Of a DNA stretch of 8,196 nt, positions 1-5,915 are shown in pieces (within the stretch, counting starts at the first letter, position 1; the number at the start of each line of letters is the position of its first letter). The notes beneath the pieces were generated by a model, which ran no database searches, was not told the origin of the DNA, and saw nothing but the letters and a program-made list of their open reading frames with translations. The DNA is taken from contig DBVN01000098.1 of assembly GCA_002308515.1 (NCBI GenBank), positions 1-8,196 of the forward strand, given 5' to 3'. This DNA is from Verrucomicrobia bacterium UBA1263 (GTDB taxonomy: Bacteria; Verrucomicrobiota; Verrucomicrobiia; Limisphaerales; UBA1412). The position numbers were made by a program, and so were the translations under genes.

Positions 1-33
1 TTTACGAGTAAACAGCTTTTTTGTATGCTCAGA

Positions 34-61
34 TTGAAAGGAAAAAGGGACTTTGTATAAT
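34..61 (+). promoter_or_regulatory. Putative sigma-A promoter over the start of the integrase remnant
   Basis: TTGAAA (34-39, five of six matches to the -35 consensus) and a perfect TATAAT (56-61) are separated by 16 bp. Transcription would begin near 68, downstream of the TTG codon at 53. So either this promoter serves the helicase as a long leader, or translation of the remnant begins later, or the match is fortuitous. AT-rich DNA gives false -10 boxes, hence modest confidence. Confidence 0.4.
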
Positions 62-334
62 AAATTCAACATATTGTCTTCCAAAAAACGGAAAAAAAGT
101 GTTGCGGTTGAGACCGCTTTTACGGACTTCATTACGTCAAGAAAAGCGATGAATCTCACTGAACAAACGATCCATTCATACAATGGAACGCTGAAACCAT
201 TTCTCTCTTTCTGCAAAAATCAGGGTGTTACAAAATTGAATGATGTCGACAATTTCCTTGTCGATGCCTATTTTGCTGACATGTCAGATAAGGGACATTC
301 TGACGGCGGAATGCATGCGTATTATTATCCATAG
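53..334 (+). pseudogene. Tyrosine recombinase/phage integrase remnant (N-terminal SAM-like core-binding domain only)
   Basis: The 93-residue product has the pattern of the integrase core-binding (SAM-like, phage_int_SAM) domain: residues about 21-60 (AFTDFITSR, then NLTEQTIHSYNGTLKPFLSF) match helix-turn-helix segments that clamp recombination-site DNA, and residues 62-91 (DVDNFLVDAYFADM, then GGMHAYYYP) match the last helices before the catalytic domain. No catalytic domain follows; a complete tyrosine recombinase is about 300-400 residues with an R-H-R-Y active site. Reading through the TAG at 332-334 gives AFFIP, which fits the expected next helix (as in HAYYRAIKAFF), so the TAG looks like a nonsense mutation. 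After that the similarity fades, so a deletion also occurred. The start is TTG at 53; an in-frame TGA at 35-37 rules out anything further upstream, and the only strong Shine-Dalgarno match sits too close. It probably marks the edge of a mobile island. A functional DNA-binding stub cannot be excluded. Confidence 0.6.
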
Positions 335-359
335 GCTTTCTTTATACCGAGCTTTTATA

Positions 360-388
360 TTCAGATAGATATCTTTTCGCCTTATAAT
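360..388 (+). promoter_or_regulatory. Putative promoter of the helicase gene
   Basis: A perfect -10 box TATAAT lies at 383-388 and a weak -35 (TTCAGA, four of six matches) at 360-365, with a 17-bp spacer. The predicted start near 395 leaves a leader of about 20 nt that holds the Shine-Dalgarno sequence GGGAGAAGGG (399-408), 7 nt before the ATG at 416. The site falls in the 81-bp gap after the integrase remnant, so the helicase need not depend on upstream transcription. Confidence 0.5.
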
Positions 389-415
389 TATTACATTCGG
401 GAGAAGGGTATAAAC

Positions 416-3400
416 ATGGCAAAACTGGAAGAGATCGTTGTTGACAGCAAAGTATTGGGACTGGTCCCTAATCAGGCTGTGGAAATACAGAGCGTCAAAT
501 GGCGCGGATCCGGTGTATTGGATATCACATTTAAAGATCAGAATGGAAATTATGGCGGTATGCTGCTTTACCGTGATGATGAACCCGGACTGGAGCTCCA
601 GGAAGCATCCCTGCCATGGAGTTTTGATGCGGATGGTGATAAACTGAAGTTATATTCCGAAGCCAACCGTATCCATCTTGCTCATCTTTTTGATCCCTAC
701 CTGGCTGTCCATACCTCCTCCGTTGAGCCGCTGCCGCATCAGATCTCGGCTGTCTATGAAGAAATGCTGCCGCGCCTTCCACTCCGTTACGTCCTTGCGG
801 ATGATCCCGGTGCCGGCAAGACCATCATGACCGGCCTGTTGCTGAAAGAACTGATTGCCAGAGGTGACCTGAAACGCTGTATGATCGTCTGCCCCGGTTC
901 CCTCGCCGAACAATGGCAGGATGAACTCTATGAAAAATTCCATCTGCATTTTGAGATCCTGACCAATGACCGGATCGAATCAGCTGTTTCCGGAAATGCT
1001 TTCTCCGAGATCAACTATTGCATCGCCCGGCTGGATAAACTCGCCCGCAATGATCAGCTTCAGGAAAAGCTTCGTGTGACGGATTGGGATCTGGTCGTGG
1101 TGGATGAAGCGCACAAGATGTCTGCCACTGTCTGGGCCGGCGAGGTCAAATATACACGGCGCTATCAGCTTGGAAAACTTCTTTCTGAGATTGCACGCCA
1201 TTTCCTGCTGCTGACAGCAACGCCCCATAACGGGAAAAATGAAGACTTTCAGCTTTTTCTGGCATTGGTAGACGCGGATCGCTTTGAAGGCGTTACCCGC
1301 AGCGCCAATCAATCGATCAACGTTTCCGATGTTATGCGGCGCCTGGTCAAGGAAGATCTGCTGAAATTTGACGGCAAACCGCTTTTCCCGGAACGCCTGG
1401 CCTATACGGTCAGTTATGATCTTTCTCCGATGGAAACAGTCCTGTACAATGAAGTGACAGAATATGTACGCGATGAATTCAACCGAGCCGATCAGTTGGA
1501 TGGTGAACATCGTACGACAGTCGGTTTCGCATTGACGATCCTTCAGCGCCGTCTGGCTTCCTCTCCGGAAGCGATCTATCAGAGTCTCAGCCGCAGACGC
1601 CAGAAGCTGGAAAATCGTCTGGCAGAAGAAAGGCTCGGCGCTAAAGCGAATGACATCAAAACACAGATCGATCTCGGCAATGATTTTGATGAAGACGACT
1701 ACACCGGCGATGAGATCGAAGATGCGGAAAACGCGCTGAATGACCAGGCGACAGCAGCCCGCACGATCGCGGAACTGGAAGCAGAGATAGCAACGCTGAA
1801 GCGGCTCGAATCTCTTGCGAACAGTGTCCGCGTCAGCGGAACGGACCGCAAATGGGAAGAACTATCTGCCCTGCTGCAGGATAATGACAAACTGTTTACC
1901 AGCAGCGGCCAGCGGGAGAAGCTGATCATTTTCACTGAACACAAAGACACGCTGAACTATCTTACGGAAAAGATCCGCTCTTTGCTGGGTACGCCGGAAG
2001 CAGTGGTAACGATCCACGGCGGAATGCTGAGGGATGAGCGCAAAAAGGTAGAGGAACTATTTAAATATGATAAAGGTGTGCGCATCCTGATCGCTACGGA
2101 TGCAGCCGGCGAAGGCGTGAACCTGCAGCGTGCGCATCTGATGGTCAATTACGATCTTCCCTGGAACCCGAACCGACTGGAACAGCGTTTCGGCCGGATC
2201 CATCGTATCGGTCAGACCGAAGTCTGTCACCTCTGGAACCTGGTGGCGCGGGACACCCGTGAAGGCGAGGTCTTCCAGCATCTTTTCCATAAACTCGAGG
2301 AGGAACGCAATGCCCTTGGCGGAAAGGTCTTTGATATCCTCGGCAAGGTCAATTTTGACAACCGTGCGTTGCGGGATCTGCTGATCGATGCCGTCCGCTA
2401 CGGCAATGATCCGAAAGTCCGGGCGAAGCTGGAGCAGACCGTCGATAATTCCCTGGACCGGGAAAAATTGCGCCAACTGTTGGAAGAACGCGCTCTGACC
2501 GATGACAGTATGGACCTGAGCAAGGTCATGAAGATCCGTGAAGAAATGGAACGGGCGGAGGCTCATAAGCTGCAGCCTTATTTCATCGAAGCCTTCTTTA
2601 TGGAAGCTTTCAAATATCTGGGCGGTCAGGCGCGCAAACGGGAGGAAGGCCGCTGGGAGATCATCCGTGTGCCTTATGAGGTTCGGAACCGCGATATGCT
2701 GATCGGTTTCGGTGAACCGGTCCTGACACGTTATGAACGGGTATGCTTTGAAAAGAAATATACGACGGTCCCCGGATTGCCGAACGCAGCGCTGCTTTGC
2801 CCGGGACATCCGCTGCTGGAAGCGGTGGGAGATCTGATCCGGGAGAAGTTTTATGATGTCGGAAAGCGCGGATCGGTCCTTATCGATGAAAATGATCCCG
2901 GTACGCAGCCGCGGCTGCTTTTCTACGTGGAAGACAAGATCCAGGATGGGACGCTGACGCAGGACGGAAACCGCAGAGTCATTTCCCAGCATGTCCATTT
3001 TGTGGAACTGATGGAAGACGGCAGCACCAGAAACGCGGGATTTGCACCTTATCTGGACTATCGCGCCGCGGAACCGGATGAGCTGGACTGGATCCGGCCC
3101 TGGCTCAAAACACAGCAGTGGCTGAACGGGAATATTGAGGATAAAGCCATCTCTTATGCAGTGGAACATCTGATCCCCCGTCATGTGGCGGAAGTGCGCG
3201 ACCGCAATAATGCCCGGATCGATAAGACAGCAAAGGCAGTCAAAGAGCGGCTTACAGCGGAGATCCAGTATTGGGATTACCGGGCTTCGGAACTGAAGCA
3301 GAAAGAAGCTGCCGGGAAGGTCAATGCCAAACTCAACAGCCAGAAATGCTCATATCATGCGGATGAATTGCAGCGCCGGCTGAAGCAGCGCATGGATGTG

Positions 3401-3913
3401 CTGGAAAAGGAACGCCTGATCTCCGCAGCTCCTCCGCTGATCACCGGCGGGGCATTAGTGATCCCGGCCGGACTGCTGGCACAGGCCAACGGCGGCAGCA
3501 TTGCGGAAACACCGTTGGATTGGGGATATGACGAGCGGAAGAAGATCGAGCTGGCGGGGATGGATGCCGTTATGGAAATTGAACGGTCGCTGGGGAATAT
3601 ACCGCGGGATGTGAGCAAAGAGAACGTCGGTTATGATGTGGAATCCAGAACTCCCGAAGGACGACTGCGATTCATTGAAGTCAAGGGGCGTGTGAAAGGC
3701 GCCTCAATGGTCACCATTTCCAAAAATGAGATCTTGACTGGGCTCAACAAACCGGACTCTTTCATTCTGGCACTAGTTGAAGTGGACGGGACGAAGACAA
3801 ATACTACGTATTTGAAGGAGCCCTTCCACACCCGTCCGGATTTCACCATGACGTCAGTCAATTTTGACATCAGTGATCTGACCGGAAACGCGAAAGAAAA
3901 GAATAATTTCTGA
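416..3913 (+). CDS. drmD: SNF2-family helicase/translocase with C-terminal DUF3883 domain (DISARM DrmD-like)
   Basis: A 1165-residue superfamily 2 DNA translocase. Visible motifs are motif I/Walker A DDPGAGKT (129-136), motif II DEAH (230-233), motif III TATPHNG (267-273), then the second RecA lobe with IHGGM (533-537), motif V ATDAAGEGVNL (560-570) and motif VI QRFGRIHRIGQT (590-601). The lobes are joined by an acidic, helical insert (about 395-470). A long helical region (about 600-1000) precedes a C-terminal DUF3883 domain (about 1045-1130) with GYDVES (1072-1077) and IEVKGR (1087-1092), an E-x-K arrangement like that of PD-(D/E)xK nucleases. The order matches DrmD of class 1 DISARM, thought to move along invading DNA. 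The start is firm: ATG at 416 with GGGAGAAGGG 7 nt upstream. All helicase motifs look intact. The DUF1156 methylase further downstream on the same strand supports the DISARM reading; a related helicase-methylase-ATPase system is the main alternative, because the diagnostic downstream genes are outside the window. Confidence 0.88.
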   Translation: MAKLEEIVVDSKVLGLVPNQAVEIQSVKWRGSGVLDITFKDQNGNYGGMLLYRDDEPGLELQEASLPWSFDADGDKLKLYSEANRIHLAHLFDPYLAVHTSSVEPLPHQISAVYEEMLPRLPLRYVLADDPGAGKTIMTGLLLKELIARGDLKRCMIVCPGSLAEQWQDELYEKFHLHFEILTNDRIESAVSGNAFSEINYCIARLDKLARNDQLQEKLRVTDWDLVVVDEAHKMSATVWAGEVKYTRRYQLGKLLSEIARHFLLLTATPHNGKNEDFQLFLALVDADRFEGVTRSANQSINVSDVMRRLVKEDLLKFDGKPLFPERLAYTVSYDLSPMETVLYNEVTEYVRDEFNRADQLDGEHRTTVGFALTILQRRLASSPEAIYQSLSRRRQKLENRLAEERLGAKANDIKTQIDLGNDFDEDDYTGDEIEDAENALNDQATAARTIAELEAEIATLKRLESLANSVRVSGTDRKWEELSALLQDNDKLFTSSGQREKLIIFTEHKDTLNYLTEKIRSLLGTPEAVVTIHGGMLRDERKKVEELFKYDKGVRILIATDAAGEGVNLQRAHLMVNYDLPWNPNRLEQRFGRIHRIGQTEVCHLWNLVARDTREGEVFQHLFHKLEEERNALGGKVFDILGKVNFDNRALRDLLIDAVRYGNDPKVRAKLEQTVDNSLDREKLRQLLEERALTDDSMDLSKVMKIREEMERAEAHKLQPYFIEAFFMEAFKYLGGQARKREEGRWEIIRVPYEVRNRDMLIGFGEPVLTRYERVCFEKKYTTVPGLPNAALLCPGHPLLEAVGDLIREKFYDVGKRGSVLIDENDPGTQPRLLFYVEDKIQDGTLTQDGNRRVISQHVHFVELMEDGSTRNAGFAPYLDYRAAEPDELDWIRPWLKTQQWLNGNIEDKAISYAVEHLIPRHVAEVRDRNNARIDKTAKAVKERLTAEIQYWDYRASELKQKEAAGKVNAKLNSQKCSYHADELQRRLKQRMDVLEKERLISAAPPLITGGALVIPAGLLAQANGGSIAETPLDWGYDERKKIELAGMDAVMEIERSLGNIPRDVSKENVGYDVESRTPEGRLRFIEVKGRVKGASMVTISKNEILTGLNKPDSFILALVEVDGTKTNTTYLKEPFHTRPDFTMTSVNFDISDLTGNAKEKNNF

Positions 3914-4063
3914 AACAATATCTTTACATATATTAAAGAAATATCAACTTTTTCAAATGTTCTCGTTTGAAAAGTTGATATTTCTGTCAAATAATCAGAA
4001 AAAAAGTTGATATATCTCTTCCAAAAGTTGACACTTCTCGAAGGAAAATTTGAATCTTTGAAA
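3914..4063. repeat. AT-rich spacer with four copies of a 16-bp element (possible insertion-sequence end remnant)
   Basis: Between the convergent helicase and Toprim genes lie three direct copies of AAAAGTTGATATTTCT-like DNA: 3970-3985, 4002-4017 (AAAAGTTGATATATCT) and 4023-4038 (AAAAGTTGACACTTCT). A fourth, inverted copy is at 3937-3952. Reiterated short repeats with outer ends beginning TG are characteristic of IS21-family ends, where they bind the transposase, and a TG occurs at 3958 just before the three direct copies. No transposase gene is present. This would therefore be a solo end left by an old insertion. A protein-binding array unrelated to IS elements is the alternative. Confidence 0.45.
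3938..3984. terminator. Long hairpin between convergent genes, possible bidirectional terminator
   Basis: Arms 3938-3957 and 3966-3984 are complementary over 19 pairs with one bulged T, around an 8-nt loop (3958-3965). The hairpin lies 24 bp past the helicase stop and 79 bp past the Toprim stop, so it could end transcripts from both directions. The stem is AT-rich and neither side carries a clear U-tract, so it is not a canonical rho-independent terminator. It may instead be a by-product of inverted copies of the repeat element. Confidence 0.4.
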
Positions 4064-4567
4064 TTATTTTTTCTTTATCCTTCCGGCATTTTTCGGTAGG
4101 AAGGCAAAATCTTCCGGAACCTGGGTCGTCCAGATCCGGTTTATATCAAAGGCATGAGCATCCAGGACATGACGGCAGTTAGTCAGGTCACAAAAATCTC
4201 GTTTAAAGTCCTTGTGACTTTTGCTTTTTGTCAGTTTGGTTAGGTCTTTCACATTTGTGCAGCGTTTCAGTTCATCTTCCAGGTTAAGCACCTGGGGTAG
4301 CAGAACGACCGTAACATTTCGGCCATGTTGTTTCAGAGCAGCGATATTCTTTCGCAGACAATCTGTTTTTACTACATCGGTATCAAAAACAAACACAACC
4401 CATGATCCTGCGGGGATACGCAGCAGTTCAGAGCGTGAAAGCATGTTTTCGATCGGATTGAATACCTTGACTCGACCTTCCCGGATATAAGCCGGCTCTT
4501 CTTTCAAAGCCTTGATGAGAGCTTCCTCGCATTTGCCTTCAACGTAATAAAAACACTGATTGTTCAT
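4064..4567 (-). CDS. Compact Toprim/RloB-like putative nuclease effector
   Basis: A 167-residue protein. The N-terminus carries FYYVEGKCEE (6-15), the Toprim-type glutamate after a hydrophobic strand, and WVVFVFDTD (56-64) gives the D-x-D metal-binding pair. A later NLEDEL (95-100) and basic SKSHKDFKRDF (115-125) resemble the third region of RloB/OLD-type Toprim proteins. Toprim folds of this type act as metal-dependent nucleases in OLD, PARIS (AriB) and RloB/AbiL-like systems. At 167 residues it is shorter than AriB (roughly 300), close to a bare Toprim core. Its ATG (4567-4565) overlaps the TGA of the upstream ATPase gene by 4 bp (ATGA), which implies translational coupling and a fixed ratio, as expected for a complex. 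The C-terminus is lysine-rich. No signal peptide or membrane segment is seen, so it is cytosolic. The fold assignment is by motif reading only; the nuclease role is inferred. Confidence 0.65.
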   Translation of the reverse strand: MNNQCFYYVEGKCEEALIKALKEEPAYIREGRVKVFNPIENMLSRSELLRIPAGSWVVFVFDTDVVKTDCLRKNIAALKQHGRNVTVVLLPQVLNLEDELKRCTNVKDLTKLTKSKSHKDFKRDFCDLTNCRHVLDAHAFDINRIWTTQVPEDFAFLPKNAGRIKKK

Positions 4568-5640
4568 GCTGAGAACTCCCGGTCAAGCTGGTCCAGCAGG
4601 CTGTCGTCTGGTAGACTGGCAAAGATATCGTTCTCCACGGCGGATCGGATCGAATCGGTGTTGCGTTTCAGGTATTCCGAAGCATATACCGGAGTGATCT
4701 GGTATTCTCCGTTCTCATCCCGCTTTTTACGTAAGAATGCATAACTGTGCTTTGGCAGGTTCAGATCAAGCATATCGGTATTGTGCGTCGTGAAGATCAG
4801 CTGATCATAATCATCCAGGTAGTCTACCATGATGCCGAAAATGCGTTTTTCAATATCGCTTTGGATATAGGAGAAATGCTCATCACAGTAATAAAAAGAA
4901 CCATTCCGATGCATGATATCCGCTAAAAACAGTGCAATATCAATTCCCTCGATCGTTCCGCTGGAAAGTGCATCACGATTCAGCAGTTTACCGTCCTGAA
5001 TAATGATTTCTTCGTCTTTCCTGCGAATAATGAATGAATTCTTTAGCTCTCGTGCGATCGTAATTTCCCGGAGCGTTGGATCTAATGTTCCCAGAATAGC
5101 GTGCAGCACTTTCAGAAGCTGATTCTCATCCATTCCCTCAGTGCCGGTATTTTGTGAAATATCCGGATAAGCAAACCGATATTTTAGCTCCCGGAAAAGG
5201 TTATTATCCGGATAGACAGGCTGAAGCATCGCGACAGATTTTTCGTAAGAGTCATTTTTACCTATCTCTGCTGAATAAACCGTGAATTGTTCCTGTCCGG
5301 ATTCGGAAAAACCTTTAACACGGTAAAGCTTTCCATCATCCATCACAAAATCGATCATATAGGTTGCTTTTTTATTTTTATTCGGACTTGATTTCCATAA
5401 TCCATAAATATCCCGCGTTCTGATCAATTCGAAAATATAATACAGCGCTTTTCCAAGCGTCGTTTTTCCGCTGGCATTGGCACCCATCAGTATTACCGCT
5501 TTTTTATAGCGGAAATTCGGACGTCCGGGGAGATGTTCTGAAGGGATCAGGGAATTGACGATCTTTTTGGGATATGAAAAATTGATTTCAAAATTCTTGA
5601 AACCGTAGATATTATCAAGTTTTACGTTCAGGATAACCAT
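4564..5640 (-). CDS. OLD/AAA_15-type ABC-like ATPase, partner of the Toprim protein
   Basis: From the preferred start the protein has 358 residues. It shows Walker A GANASGKT (53-60), an ABC-signature-like LSSGTIEG (225-232), Walker B FYYCDEH with D253 and E254, and a switch histidine in FTTHNTD (H286), the order of AAA_15/AAA_21 ATPases in the SMC/Rad50/OLD lineage. The N-terminal NIYGFKNFEINF is the usual first strand pair of that family. It is short for the group, with only about 165 residues between Walker A and the signature, so it lacks a long coiled-coil arm. Such ATPases sense infection and control an effector nuclease in PARIS (AriA) and OLD-like systems. The start is set by the Shine-Dalgarno sequence GGAGGG (5650-5645), 4 nt before the ATG at 5640; an upstream ATG at 5652 overlaps that site and would add only MEGT. 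The promoter lies under a 33-bp palindrome. Confidence 0.78.
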   Translation of the reverse strand: MVILNVKLDNIYGFKNFEINFSYPKKIVNSLIPSEHLPGRPNFRYKKAVILMGANASGKTTLGKALYYIFELIRTRDIYGLWKSSPNKNKKATYMIDFVMDDGKLYRVKGFSESGQEQFTVYSAEIGKNDSYEKSVAMLQPVYPDNNLFRELKYRFAYPDISQNTGTEGMDENQLLKVLHAILGTLDPTLREITIARELKNSFIIRRKDEEIIIQDGKLLNRDALSSGTIEGIDIALFLADIMHRNGSFYYCDEHFSYIQSDIEKRIFGIMVDYLDDYDQLIFTTHNTDMLDLNLPKHSYAFLRKKRDENGEYQITPVYASEYLKRNTDSIRSAVENDIFASLPDDSLLDQLDREFSA

Positions 5641-5658
5641 AGTTCCCTCCATCCTACA

Positions 5659-5691
5659 TATTATTAGTTCGTAAATTACGAACTAATAATA
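5659..5691. promoter_or_regulatory. 33-bp perfect palindrome, probable repressor operator
   Basis: Arms 5659-5674 and 5676-5691 are perfectly complementary (16 bp each) around a single central A at 5675; the inner core is TTAGTTCGTAA and its mirror. The length and symmetry suit a dimeric helix-turn-helix repressor of the MarR or TetR kind. It covers the -10 box and start point of the ATPase operon. No regulator gene is in the window, so the binding protein is unknown; autoregulation by the operon's own products is possible. Confidence 0.65.
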
Positions 5692-5714
5692 CCACAGAAG
5701 AGAATTATTTGCAA
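5686..5714 (-). promoter_or_regulatory. Promoter of the ATPase-Toprim operon
   Basis: Read on the minus strand, TTGCAA (5714-5709) and TATTAT (5691-5686, five of six matches) are separated by exactly 17 bp. The predicted start near 5679 lies inside the large palindrome, 39 nt before the preferred ATG. The -35 box forms the end of a TCACACTTGC element that recurs in the divergent methylase promoter. A repressor on the palindrome would cover the -10 box and the start point. Confidence 0.6.
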
Positions 5715-5783
5715 GTGTGATCATATTGAAGGAAGGGGAAAAGATGATTATTTTCATTTGGCATGGGGAGATTTCACACTTGC
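5711..5783. repeat. 10-bp inverted repeat marking both divergent promoters
   Basis: GCAAGTGTGA (5711-5720) and its exact reverse complement TCACACTTGC (5774-5783) are 53 bp apart. On each strand the TTGC end forms the first part of the putative -35 box, pointing outward to the ATPase operon on one side and the methylase on the other. This suggests one shared regulator or a duplicated promoter element. Confidence 0.5.
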
Positions 5784-5875
5784 GGGATGGCATAATATTT
5801 GATACATTTATAATGAATTTTTTAGGGAGAAATGGGAATGAGTCAAAACAACCTGTTCTGCAGACTCAGGTCTGA
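5744..5875 (+). CDS. Possible 43-residue leader ORF upstream of the methylase
   Basis: An ATG at 5744 has a good Shine-Dalgarno match (GGAAGGGG, 5731-5738) 5 nt upstream and opens a 43-codon frame ending at TGA 5873-5875. The product begins MIIFIWHGEISHL and shows no recognisable domain. The frame ends inside the nested hairpin that precedes the methylase start, so ribosomes completing it would disrupt that hairpin, as in attenuation-type leaders. Against it, the best methylase promoter lies inside this ORF, so it would need an upstream promoter that is not clearly visible. It may be chance. Confidence 0.22.
   Translation: MIIFIWHGEISHLRDGIIFDTFIMNFLGRNGNESKQPVLQTQV
5780..5814 (+). promoter_or_regulatory. 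Weak putative promoter region of the methylase gene
   Basis: TTGCGG (5780-5785) and TACATT (5803-5808) are 17 bp apart, mirroring the layout of the divergent ATPase promoter. A perfect TATAAT (5809-5814) overlaps the next positions but has no -35 at normal spacing. Either would start transcription close to 5815-5821. The poor -35 suggests low basal expression or a need for an activator. A Shine-Dalgarno-like AGGGAG (5824-5829) follows. Confidence 0.4.
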
Positions 5876-5902
5876 GTCAGCGAAAACAGGTCATTTTGAC
5901 TC
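5840..5902 (+). promoter_or_regulatory. Nested hairpin with four GANTC sites before the methylase start
   Basis: The outer stem pairs GAGTCAAAA (5840-5848) with TTTTGACTC (5894-5902). A middle stem pairs ACCTGTT (5851-5857) with AACAGGT (5885-5891), across a 2x2 internal loop. The inner stem pairs GACTCAG (5863-5869) with CTGAGTC (5872-5878). The structure ends 3 nt before the Shine-Dalgarno sequence AGAGGAG (5906-5912) of the methylase ATG at 5916. GANTC occurs at 5840, 5863, 5874 and 5898. It could act as an RNA switch on translation, a DNA operator, or a methylation-sensitive site. Confidence 0.55.
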
Positions 5903-5915
5903 AAAAGAGGAGTTT

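Noticed and set aside
1..60. Tail of an upstream gene in the first frame, open to TAA at 58-60
   Set aside because: Only 19 codons are visible with no recognisable sequence, and the stretch overlaps a promoter-like TTGAAA/TATAAT pair, so no gene can be supported.
2057..3184. 375-codon open frame on the minus strand inside the helicase gene
   Set aside because: It is antisense to well-conserved helicase sequence, its translation is rich in F, Q, H and I without domain pattern, and no credible ribosome-binding site precedes it.
3937..4038. CRISPR array
   Set aside because: The 16-bp units are short and divergent, one is inverted, and start-to-start spacing is irregular (32 and 21 bp), with no spacer-sized intervals or cas genes.
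4221..4490. 89-codon plus-strand frame opposite the Toprim gene
   Set aside because: Serine/threonine/arginine-rich product typical of an antisense frame. The minus strand has the ATGA-coupled gene with recognisable Toprim motifs.
5641..5652. Upstream ATG at 5652 as start of the ATPase
   Set aside because: It overlaps the Shine-Dalgarno sequence GGAGGG of the ATG at 5640 and has no spaced ribosome-binding site of its own; it would add only four non-conserved residues.
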